Below, piece after piece: positions 26,029-33,557 of a DNA stretch of 64,000 nucleotides (position 1 is its first letter; every line of letters begins with the position of its first letter). Made by a program: the position numbers and the translations under genes. The DNA comes from Flavobacteriales bacterium (lineage in GTDB: Bacteria > Bacteroidota > Bacteroidia > Flavobacteriales_E > Vicingaceae). The stretch spans positions 1 through 64,000 of the forward strand of contig JABWCF010000012.1 in assembly GCA_013359255.1 (NCBI GenBank), in the 5' to 3' direction. The notes beneath the pieces were generated by a model. That model was not told where the DNA came from. It made no database searches and was given only the letters and a program-made list of their open reading frames with translations.

Positions 26029-26570
26029 TGGCATCCTTATCTTCCATATCATATTTATTGAAATGCAAGCTGCTGCTTACAGGGTTTGTTCTTTTCATCT
26101 TACTATTTTACAAACTCTCATTTGTTCCAACATGGCAACTGCTAAATGAAACGCAAGTTATGGAAGAAAAAAGGCAGGCTGTTCAGCAAGCTCCTGAACG
26201 AATAAATTACTTGCAGAATGAACTGAAACTAACGGAGGCATTGTTTATGACCGATTCCTTAAACGGAAACCTGCAACATAATCTGATTGATGAAATGGCT
26301 GTGTATTGCAAACAAAGCACTGTAACGGTAAAAGAAATACCCATGCAGGTTATGCACAAGCAGGATTATTTCCTGATTGAAACATTCCGCATCAGGTTAG
26401 AAGGCGAATTTAAATCGCTGCTGCAATTGCTATTTCTGATGGAAAAAAAATATCCAGGAAAAATTGCTTCTGTACATTTTGCCAGTATAAAAAACTATAA
26501 AACCCGTATTCCGGTACTCTATGCCGATTTTTATTTTCAACACATAAAACCCGATAACTATGCAAAATAA
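26028..26570 (+). CDS. PilO/GspM-like protein
   Basis: A 180-residue protein with one N-terminal membrane helix (about 14-34), a coiled coil (ERINYLQNELKLTEA) and a small alpha/beta periplasmic domain (FRIRLEGEFKSLLQLLFLME, then KIASVHFASI), as in PilO and GspM. In type IV pilus and type II systems PilO pairs with PilN through the coiled coil. Position after the PilN-like gene supports the call. It overlaps the following lipoprotein gene by 11 nt. Confidence 0.65.
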   Translation: MASLSSISYLLKCKLLLTGFVLFILLFYKLSFVPTWQLLNETQVMEEKRQAVQQAPERINYLQNELKLTEALFMTDSLNGNLQHNLIDEMAVYCKQSTVTVKEIPMQVMHKQDYFLIETFRIRLEGEFKSLLQLLFLMEKKYPGKIASVHFASIKNYKTRIPVLYADFYFQHIKPDNYAK

Positions 26571-27498
26571 TTTTATAATTATGGTATTGCTGATTTGCCT
26601 GACGGCATGCACCGATATTTTTGAGAAAAACCTGGAAAAACAAACCGTTATTCTGTTATCTCCGGCCAATAATTTGCAAACGGAACTGTCTTCTCACACT
26701 TTTTGGTGGGAAGAAATAAAACAAGCCAGAAATTATAATCTGCAAGTGGTAAAAGGCAGTTTTGCTCAGGTGCAGGCATTAGTGCTAGACACGCATATTG
26801 TTGATGAAAAATTCAGTTTTGTATTACAACCCGGAATCTATCAGTGGCGTGTTCGGGCATACAATAATGGAAGCTCTACTGCATTTTCTACTTTTACTCT
26901 GCAAATTGACAGCACCTACGATTTAAGTCAGCAGCAAGTTGTACTGATTGCTCCAAGCAATAATTTTATTACGAATAATCCACTTCCTACCTTTCAGTGG
27001 TATGAGCTTTATAATGCAAACAGTTATCGTTTTGAAATACATACAACAAACTGGAGTGGCTCATTAGCCGAAAGTCCGCAGTTGCTTACGGGTGGCTCTT
27101 ATACTCCTGCACTTGCTCTGCCTGAAGGCACTTACGAATGGGGTGTACAGGCTTTGAACAATACTTCGGCAAGCCCGTTCTCTACACGTACACTAGTTAT
27201 TGACACTACTTCGCCAGGCATACCTGTGTTAGTTTCTCCGCTTACTAATGCGGTTTTACCAAATGCACCCTTTACATTTACTTGGAACAGGGCGGTTGAT
27301 AACGGCTCGACACTTACCGACAGTTTGAGTATATATGCCGATACAAATCTTACTAATTTAGTTAAGGCAGTGTATTCTGTAACTACCAGCTATGCTGATT
27401 CTCTTGGTACAGGAAATTATTTCTGGCGGGTACGAACATTCGATGCCGCAGGAAATAAAAGCGGATACAGCTTTGTTAGAAAATTTACTATTCAGTAA
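26560..27498 (+). CDS. Lipoprotein with three FN3-like repeats
   Basis: A 312-residue protein with a short lipoprotein signal (hydrophobic 5-15, Cys17 after LTA). Three FN3-like beta-sandwich units follow, each with a W-x-x-x-x-x-A-x-x-Y pattern: WWEEIKQARNYNLQV, FQWYELYNANSYRFEIHT and FTWNRAVDNGS...LSIYAD, and each ending in YxWxVxA/T. It sits in the middle of the secretion operon between the PilO-like and PilP-like genes, with an 11-nt overlap before and a 1-nt overlap after. It could be a secretin pilotin, a peptidoglycan link or a surface component; none of this is shown. Confidence 0.7.
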   Translation: MQNNFIIMVLLICLTACTDIFEKNLEKQTVILLSPANNLQTELSSHTFWWEEIKQARNYNLQVVKGSFAQVQALVLDTHIVDEKFSFVLQPGIYQWRVRAYNNGSSTAFSTFTLQIDSTYDLSQQQVVLIAPSNNFITNNPLPTFQWYELYNANSYRFEIHTTNWSGSLAESPQLLTGGSYTPALALPEGTYEWGVQALNNTSASPFSTRTLVIDTTSPGIPVLVSPLTNAVLPNAPFTFTWNRAVDNGSTLTDSLSIYADTNLTNLVKAVYSVTTSYADSLGTGNYFWRVRTFDAAGNKSGYSFVRKFTIQ

Positions 27499-27995
27499 TG
27501 AAAAATAAAAAAGCACTATATTATCTGTTGCCTGTAAATATACTTGTATGGGGCTTTGCCATTTACCGCATTGTTTCTTACGGAAATGAGACAAATTCTG
27601 CTGCACTGACTGAAACAGGTAAAATTCCGGAAGTGTTTGTAATGCCCGTGCCGGACACTTTTTCACTTCTTTTAAATTACCCTGATCCATTTTTAAAAAA
27701 AAGCTCGAACGTGTTTAAAACATCTTCCGCTAATAAAATACAGCATAAAGAAACAAGTAAAAAAGTTGAAACAACTGAAAAAAAACAAGCTCTGATAAAA
27801 CAGTTGCCAACTATTGTGTATAAGGGAATGGTGCGAAACCAAAAAACAGAAAAAGCAATTGCCTTGGTAAGTATTGAGGGAAAAGAGTTGAGCTGGGTTT
27901 GCGGAGAAACACAGCAGGGACTGAAACTGCTGCAAATATTGCCGGACTCTATAAAAATAGGTATGAATAAAAAAACCATGTATGTGAAAAGGTGA
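27498..27995 (+). CDS. PilP/GspC-like periplasmic protein
   Basis: A 165-residue protein with one membrane helix (about 8-25), a basic, low-complexity linker (70-100, rich in Lys, Thr and Ser) and a small beta domain (about 105-165: VYKGMVRNQ, ALVSIEGKE, GETQQGLKLLQILPDSIKI) of the HR/PilP type that docks onto the secretin. Also a PDPF motif at about residues 56-59, as in PilP-like proteins. Last gene of the secretion operon; about 180 nt of non-coding sequence follow. Confidence 0.65.
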   Translation: MKNKKALYYLLPVNILVWGFAIYRIVSYGNETNSAALTETGKIPEVFVMPVPDTFSLLLNYPDPFLKKSSNVFKTSSANKIQHKETSKKVETTEKKQALIKQLPTIVYKGMVRNQKTEKAIALVSIEGKELSWVCGETQQGLKLLQILPDSIKIGMNKKTMYVKR

Positions 27996-28177
27996 TTGTT
28001 TTATTTTTATAAAATTAATAAGGAACTAAGACAAAATTTATGCAAAAATTACCATATAAAGCCAACTGAAATAGATAGTTTTGTGTAGTTTTACTTTGTA
28101 GATAAACAAGTTGGAGTAACCCTATAACGACAGTGCAACCATCAAATTTTAGTGCGAACAGACACGCAAATAAAACA

Positions 28178-29092
28178 ATGACAAAATACTTTCTTTTCTT
28201 TTTTTTAATTATTCCTTTTCTTGCCCAGACACAAGGGACGACTAAAGACACTGCAACTTTCCATACAAAATCAACCGTTCAAAAAGACACGGTTGTAATT
28301 ATTCAACAAATTACAGACGACAATATTGCTAAAAACTATCAGCAGATACTTGAAAAAACAAACAATCAATTAAGTTTATGGTGGAATCCTTATGGATTAT
28401 TTGTGGGAATGCTTGGGGGTCTTTTTGCAGTTCTTGCAACTATTGCGGCATTTATAATTTACCGACAGAGTAAAGAGTATAGAGACCTTATTAAAAAATC
28501 ACTTGAAGAACACCAACTTGCACTTGAAAAACTTGTAACTGAAAAAAATAATCAGTTGAAAATTTACGATGCAAGTTTGGACAAATCCATTATGGAATAC
28601 AATGAGCAGTTAAAAACGGTCAGCGAAGACAATAAAAAACAAATCAAAGAATTTATTTCAAAACTTGAAGAACAAAAGGAATACATTGACACTCAGGTTC
28701 ACACATACAAACATTCCGGTTGGCAACACAAAGACATTCTAGAAAATTATTCTATCAACCAAAATACAAATTTTTATGCAAGGATTACTTTGAATCAAAT
28801 AGGTCAAACATTTGTAATCTATATCAAAATTATTACATCAGACAACAAAAAATATTGGTTAGGTTTTTCCGGTGGCGTAAAAAATGATATTTACAAAGAC
28901 AAAGGTGGACACGAATATTCACGGACTAAAATTTATAATTCTAAAGAGGTCGTTATCCAAGAGAACATTGTATCTTTTTTCAAAGAAGGTTTCCAACAAC
29001 TAAATACACTACCAATACAAATTGGGTGTGTCAGATTAAGAGGCAGCAATACTGACTTGGGAGAAATTACATTTTCATATAAAATAATTTAA
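28178..29092 (+). CDS. Exported coiled-coil membrane protein, unknown
   Basis: From the ATG at 28178 the product has 304 residues and a good signal peptide (MTKYF then a hydrophobic stretch to AQTQG). A longer frame from 28133 would put 15 extra residues before the signal, so I rejected it. A membrane helix lies at about 82-105 (FVGMLGGLFAVLATIAAFII), then a coiled coil of about 80 residues, and a C-terminal beta-rich domain. I recognise no family. It is 15 nt from the next gene and with it and the third forms a tight set of three membrane proteins. The first 45 nt of the long frame sit in intergenic sequence. Confidence 0.6.
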   Translation: MTKYFLFFFLIIPFLAQTQGTTKDTATFHTKSTVQKDTVVIIQQITDDNIAKNYQQILEKTNNQLSLWWNPYGLFVGMLGGLFAVLATIAAFIIYRQSKEYRDLIKKSLEEHQLALEKLVTEKNNQLKIYDASLDKSIMEYNEQLKTVSEDNKKQIKEFISKLEEQKEYIDTQVHTYKHSGWQHKDILENYSINQNTNFYARITLNQIGQTFVIYIKIITSDNKKYWLGFSGGVKNDIYKDKGGHEYSRTKIYNSKEVVIQENIVSFFKEGFQQLNTLPIQIGCVRLRGSNTDLGEITFSYKII

Positions 29093-29107
29093 TTTAAAAA
29101 AAATAAA

Positions 29108-29866
29108 ATGTTCGGACAAATAATAGACCTACTTGTAAAACAAGATGATGAAAGACGGAGAATTTCATTTCTGTTTTTGAAGCTGCTTTTCACAGTGACA
29201 ATTACTGCAAAACTATACAGTTGTATTTACGGGACTTATGAAATAATTTCAATAACGGACTTCAAATCACTTGTTGACTTTTTTATTCACGGAACAGCGA
29301 TTGTATGTTTTGCTCTTTTCTATTTTATTTGGTCAATCAGTTTCGGACTAACTTTTTTTATTCTTTCATTTTTCGGGATGTGGCTTTCGAACGTAATTTA
29401 TGAAATCTTCAATAAAATCATCAACGATCCTCAGCAGCTTGTGACAGAAATTTCAAAAAATAAAACGCTTCAAAAGTGGGCAAAAATTTATGTTTGGCTG
29501 TTCAATACGGCTGACATTGTTGAAATAGAAAACAATTCAGTAAAGCCAGGAACAAACTTTTATAAATTTTATGACTATCTTTTAGACATTGAGGATGAAA
29601 AGAAAACCGTAAGTAATAAAGAATCTTCGGACACAATAACATTAATTATGCAGTTCATCGTAATTTATAACTTGCTTGACTTTCATTTTCTTTCATCTTC
29701 TTGGTGGCTCGTTATCCTGACAATAGTTATTCTTTGTCTCTTAACTTTTGGTTCATTGGCTGCGTATGTTCTTGCAACAATGGTGGACATTAAACACAGC
29801 CGACTCTTAAACTTGATGGAAAAATTAGAACCCTATTACAAAAAGACGACTAACGAACAAAAATAA
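29108..29866 (+). CDS. Multi-pass membrane protein, unknown
   Basis: A 252-residue protein with four likely membrane helices (about 20-40, 60-80, 80-100 and 185-225 counted as one or two). The central loop is charged (LDIEDEKKTVSNKESSDT). I recognise no family. It follows its partner by 15 nt and precedes the next gene by 1 nt. It is likely an inner-membrane component of the same three-gene unit. Confidence 0.6.
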   Translation: MFGQIIDLLVKQDDERRRISFLFLKLLFTVTITAKLYSCIYGTYEIISITDFKSLVDFFIHGTAIVCFALFYFIWSISFGLTFFILSFFGMWLSNVIYEIFNKIINDPQQLVTEISKNKTLQKWAKIYVWLFNTADIVEIENNSVKPGTNFYKFYDYLLDIEDEKKTVSNKESSDTITLIMQFIVIYNLLDFHFLSSSWWLVILTIVILCLLTFGSLAAYVLATMVDIKHSRLLNLMEKLEPYYKKTTNEQK

Positions 29867-29867
29867 A

Positions 29868-30296
29868 ATGACGGAAACAACTACATCGATGATTACTTTA
29901 TGCTGCAATAACGCATCTATATTTGAAACAAAAGATTGGATTACCATATTTTCAGTTATCGCAGTAATAACGGTTTGGTTTGTTAATGGATATTTGAATA
30001 GGAAAAATGAAATCGCAAAAAAACGGCTTGACCATAGATTGCCAACTTTGAAATCCTTTATTAAGGTTTGGTATTTCATTCAGAAAAATTCTGCTCCATT
30101 TACTGACCCTCAATTTTTAGTCCTTGTAGAGGAAGAAAGAGGCGACTTTCAACTTTATGGCAAATCAGATGAAATTGAATTATTTGAAAAGTTTATTAAG
30201 AGTTGTGAAATCCAAAACTTGCAAGGAGCAAATGAAGCATTGTCTGAACTTGTATCTCTCGTTCGTAAGAGAATAAGAACGGAACTTGATATTTAA
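29868..30296 (+). CDS. Small single-pass membrane protein, unknown
   Basis: A 142-residue protein with one membrane helix (about 24-43), a basic segment directly after it, and a soluble helical C-terminal part of about 90 residues. It begins 1 nt after the preceding stop, so it is co-translated. No recognised family. The helix plus cytosolic helical tail would fit a membrane-bound adaptor, but that is a guess. Confidence 0.55.
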   Translation: MTETTTSMITLCCNNASIFETKDWITIFSVIAVITVWFVNGYLNRKNEIAKKRLDHRLPTLKSFIKVWYFIQKNSAPFTDPQFLVLVEEERGDFQLYGKSDEIELFEKFIKSCEIQNLQGANEALSELVSLVRKRIRTELDI

Positions 30297-30330
30297 AAAA
30301 TGCAACAACAATACATCAAAACGAAAGAAG

Positions 30331-30472
30331 GGTATGCCTATAACAGCACCCACCCAAAAGGTGGGGTTTCGTCTTCCAAAGACAATTTTGTGGTTAATCA
30401 AACATTAATTTTTCAAATCATGTTTTGTGGTAAAAGTCCTACCTTTCGGGTAGCTGCAAAACATTATGCCTA
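30331..30472 (+). repeat. Structured intergenic element with paired ends
   Basis: About 140 nt. A 6-bp hairpin CCCACC/GGTGGG (30349-30354, 30360-30365) stands near the left end and CTACC/GGTAG (30439-30443, 30449-30453) near the right. The outer ends can pair imperfectly: TGCCTATAACAGC on the left against GCTGCAAAACATTATGCC on the right. The layout recalls gene-cassette junction sites (attC-like) and recurrent intergenic elements I associate with Bacteroidota, but the core bases do not fit an attC site well. Confidence 0.4.
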
Positions 30473-30502
30473 ATTTTAAAAAAACAGACTACCAAAATAA
30501 TT

Positions 30503-31204
30503 ATGGAAATAATAAAAAATAAAATCACTTTAATAATTGCATTCATTGGACTTATAGGAGGTGTTGTATGGTCAATTCAGACGAATTTCAATATCGAGCC
30601 TATTATTTTAGCCTTAATCTCTTTGACTGAAATAGTTGGTTATTTTCTATTACCAAACCCAAAGACACAGGAGATTATCCAAACTAAAAACAAAAATGAA
30701 CAGAATGTCAATGTGAGTGTGAATGTTGTAACACAACCGACAACAAACTCAATCACTGAAAATCAAACAAGAAAAAATAACATTGACAGAGATACAATTA
30801 TTGATTCAATGCAATCTAAGACCAGTATTCTTTTTATTGACGATGACAAAAACTTTAATGTTGTTAGAATTCTAAAAGACAGTAATTGGAAAAAAGTTAA
30901 AACAACTGTTGATATAAAATCTTTGGATATTCCTATTGTAAAAGATGCAAATATTGTTTTTGTTGATATTAATGGCGTTGGTAAACTCTTAAATTTAGAA
31001 TTTGAAGGACTTGATTTAGCATTAATGTTAAAGCAAAGATATCCGGAAAAAAAAGTAATAATTTATTCTGCAAACAGAAATAACAACTCGTTCCATAAGG
31101 CGTGGGATTTCTGTGATTTTAAACTTGAGAAAAACGCACTTCCTTACCAATTTCAGAATCTTGTTGAAGAGTATAGTATTGAACTACATAAAAGCAAAGA
31201 ATGA
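30503..31204 (+). CDS. Membrane-anchored receiver-domain protein
   Basis: A 233-residue protein. Two membrane helices (about 8-28 and 31-50) are followed by a polar linker and a response-regulator receiver domain (about 107-228). The domain has the acidic pair in ILFIDDDKNF, the phospho-acceptor Asp in IVFVDINGVG, the Ser switch in VIIYSA and a Lys in LEKNA. No DNA-binding output domain follows, so any output is through the membrane part or protein contacts. Its stop overlaps the start of the kinase gene by 4 nt (ATGA), making them a pair. Such a membrane receiver with a soluble kinase is the reverse of the normal order. Confidence 0.7.
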   Translation: MEIIKNKITLIIAFIGLIGGVVWSIQTNFNIEPIILALISLTEIVGYFLLPNPKTQEIIQTKNKNEQNVNVSVNVVTQPTTNSITENQTRKNNIDRDTIIDSMQSKTSILFIDDDKNFNVVRILKDSNWKKVKTTVDIKSLDIPIVKDANIVFVDINGVGKLLNLEFEGLDLALMLKQRYPEKKVIIYSANRNNNSFHKAWDFCDFKLEKNALPYQFQNLVEEYSIELHKSKE

Positions 31205-32274
31205 GCACATATTATCTTGCAAGAAATACTAATGGAGAGCATATTTTTGACAATTTTCCAACTGACTTATATCAACTTATTAATGACTACAAGGATAATT
31301 TTCAAGTTATCAGTGTGACCATTGACAACAAATTGACTGATGCTAGGCTTGGAAAAAAATCTAATTCATTTGGAGAAGTATACATATTAACGACAGAAGA
31401 GAAGTATGTAAGACGAATCAAACTTTTTAGGGAATTAGTTGATATGAGTATTCTTTCATTAGGACCATTGACGAAATTTCAAAAATCCATCAATGATGAA
31501 CAATGCTCAAAAACGGATGAGTTGATTCACAATATTACATCGCTAAACACATATAGTATTCAAGACTTATTCGCCTTAATACCGCAAAAAACACTGTCTG
31601 AAAACATCAATGCCCAAAAAGACATCATTAAAAGTGTTATAACTTCAAAGCCAAATGTTACCATTGACACATTATTAAAACTTATAAAATACAATTTAGC
31701 TATGAAGGTTGAGTTTTCAGTTTTTGAAAGAACTCAAAAACCAAACGCAACGATAAAAAAAATATCACATTCAATAAGAGGCTTAGTTCTATCAATCCTC
31801 CAAATATTTATTGACGATTTTGAAAAACTTAAAATAGAAGTATCTCTGGATGCAGGAGCCGCAAGTGAACGAAGGTTGGAAATTGATGATGACTCCTTAT
31901 TTGTTTCACTTTTTTATCTTTTAGAAAATTCTCTTAAGTATTGTTGCCCGAATACTAAGTATAAAATAATATTTAAAGACGAGCAAGATTACTTTTCTAT
32001 TCTTTTCATTATGATTTCTATACGTATAGAGGACAATGAAGTGAAAAAATTGACGGAATATGGTTATCGTTCTGAGACAGCCAAATCAATCAACGCAGAC
32101 GGTAAGGGTATTGGAATGCATAGAATAACAAAAACATTAAAACTAAACAACGCAGAATTAGAAATAACACCAAGAATTAATGACTACACGAGACAAAATG
32201 GGAAAGTGACATATGAAGGTAACCAGTTTAAGATTAAATTTAATGGACAACAGGACTGGTTTAAGAAAAACTAG
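31201..32274 (+). CDS. Soluble histidine kinase-like ATPase
   Basis: A 357-residue protein without a signal peptide or membrane helix. The C-terminal HATPase_c domain is clear: N box FYLLENSLKYC (about 240-250) and GKGIGMHRI (G2 box, about 302-310). A candidate phospho-acceptor lies in the helix ISHSIRGLV (about 195), though the residue after His is Ser rather than Glu or Asp. The N-terminal ~150 residues are unrecognised and could be the sensor. It overlaps the receiver gene by 4 nt and should phosphorylate that partner. The weak H box leaves open a chaperone-like or phosphatase role. Confidence 0.65.
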   Translation: MSTYYLARNTNGEHIFDNFPTDLYQLINDYKDNFQVISVTIDNKLTDARLGKKSNSFGEVYILTTEEKYVRRIKLFRELVDMSILSLGPLTKFQKSINDEQCSKTDELIHNITSLNTYSIQDLFALIPQKTLSENINAQKDIIKSVITSKPNVTIDTLLKLIKYNLAMKVEFSVFERTQKPNATIKKISHSIRGLVLSILQIFIDDFEKLKIEVSLDAGAASERRLEIDDDSLFVSLFYLLENSLKYCCPNTKYKIIFKDEQDYFSILFIMISIRIEDNEVKKLTEYGYRSETAKSINADGKGIGMHRITKTLKLNNAELEITPRINDYTRQNGKVTYEGNQFKIKFNGQQDWFKKN

Positions 32275-32511
32275 GCACAACAGGCGTTTGACTCAATGGC
32301 AGGTGACGTGGTTAATTGAATATTTGTGCTTCGTATCAAGTGTAGTGCTGACAGCAGAAAGGTTTGTGCTCCGAAACTCGCCCGAACGCAAAGCCCGAAA
32401 ATGTTGGTGGCAAGCGTTTGGCGACAGTGCTAACCAAAACATTTGCATTTAAACTTGACACATTTGACGAAAATAAAAAACAAGAATGACAAATTTTTCT
32501 TCAAACATAAA
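32275..32511 (+). other. GC-richer structured non-coding segment
   Basis: About 240 nt between the kinase and the metallopeptidase. The part from 32280 to 32440 is noticeably richer in G and C than its surroundings and contains repeated GCGTTTG (32284-32290 and 32414-32420) and several TGCT/AGCA steps. A short frame across it is not convincing as a gene. It may be a relative of the element at 30331-30472. I see no clear promoter. Confidence 0.35.
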
Positions 32512-32520
32512 ATGATAATC

Positions 32521-33390
32521 ATGAAACAGGTTAAAATTCTCGCAGTTTTGTTACTCTTTAGCAAAAGCCTCTTTGCTCAATACAACCTGAGCGAACAACA
32601 TGAATATATTATTAAAGAATGGCAGGATGCTTATGGCGGACAAATTTATTACGCATATAATTATCCAAAGACATACGCAATCTACAAAGAACTTGTGGCA
32701 TACTCCGGTATGGACTACCCAATAGTTTTTGGCCAGACTTTTAATTGGGGACAGGCACACAATGGCGGATTAATTATCATTGACTATTCTACCATAAACA
32801 AGAACAAGCATATTTTAGCATTCGTTTTTGCACACGAATGGGGACATCAAGCATTGGGGCATCAAGCGAACATTTATAATCCTAATGGAAGTGCTTGGAA
32901 ATATCGCAGTTCTCCAACACAATCAGAAGACGAAGCAGATGTTTATTCTGGAAAATTTTTAGCAACCTACGGTTATGACTTAAATACTGTTTACAATTAT
33001 TTGTATTTTTTACCTGTTACTGATGACCACACTCATTCTACAGGTAAAGCAAGGGCTGAACTTGTAAAAATAGGATACAATTCCGTGAGTGGTTCAACTG
33101 GTTCTCCAACAACATATCCTAAAATAGAATATGAAATCATTACTGTCCCGTGCACTCATTTATCACATCCAAACGGTGACCTAATTCCTTGTTCGCATCT
33201 AGCACATCCAGGAGGAGATATAGTTCAATGCGGTCACGCTTGTTATAATCCATATTATGGCAATGTTCCTTGTCATTCAAACGGTGATTTGATTCCCTGT
33301 TCACATCCAGCACACTATAATGGCGACATTATACCTTGCACGCATTTAATACATCCTTATGGTGATACAAAAAAAATTAGAAAATACTAA
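32521..33390 (+). CDS. Secreted metallopeptidase-like protein with Cys/His repeats
   Basis: From the ATG at 32521 the product has 289 residues and a signal peptide (1-19, ending SLFAQ); an ATG at 32512 adds three residues. H105-E-W-G-H109 followed by a downstream SEDEADVYSG (about 137-146) fits a gluzincin (M48-like) zinc peptidase. The last 80 residues hold four or five copies of a short motif PC[ST]HxxHxxGD[LI]I, rich in Cys and His, which could bind metal or form disulphide-linked loops. I do not know a named domain for it. The protein would act outside the cytoplasm. The repeats are unusual in a peptidase. Confidence 0.65.
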   Translation: MKQVKILAVLLLFSKSLFAQYNLSEQHEYIIKEWQDAYGGQIYYAYNYPKTYAIYKELVAYSGMDYPIVFGQTFNWGQAHNGGLIIIDYSTINKNKHILAFVFAHEWGHQALGHQANIYNPNGSAWKYRSSPTQSEDEADVYSGKFLATYGYDLNTVYNYLYFLPVTDDHTHSTGKARAELVKIGYNSVSGSTGSPTTYPKIEYEIITVPCTHLSHPNGDLIPCSHLAHPGGDIVQCGHACYNPYYGNVPCHSNGDLIPCSHPAHYNGDIIPCTHLIHPYGDTKKIRKY

Positions 33391-33528
33391 GTGTAGCGGA
33401 CAATATAATAACTATGAATAGACGACCAAACAAATAATATGAGCGTAAAAAAATGATACAACTTACAGACTAGATTACAAGTTTATTCTCTACATCAAGT
33501 AGGATTAGCTTCATAGGAAAAGAAGGAA

Positions 33529-33536
33529 TATATTTG
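33529..33536 (+). promoter_or_regulatory. Promoter-like TATATTTG before the protease gene
   Basis: An exact match to the Bacteroidota TAnnTTTG element 21 nt before the ATG at 33558. The upstream partner element is weak (TTAG about 21 nt earlier). Confidence 0.3.
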
Positions 33537-33557
33537 TGAACTATTTTACAAAATAAT

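Noticed and set aside
30331-30472. Integron attC site
   Set aside because: Ends pair only partly and the 3' core lacks the GTTRRRY bases; kept as a structured element without the integron label.
32213-32452. 79-codon frame overlapping the end of the kinase gene
   Set aside because: It runs in another frame through a real gene and through the structured intergenic segment, with a composition unlike a protein.
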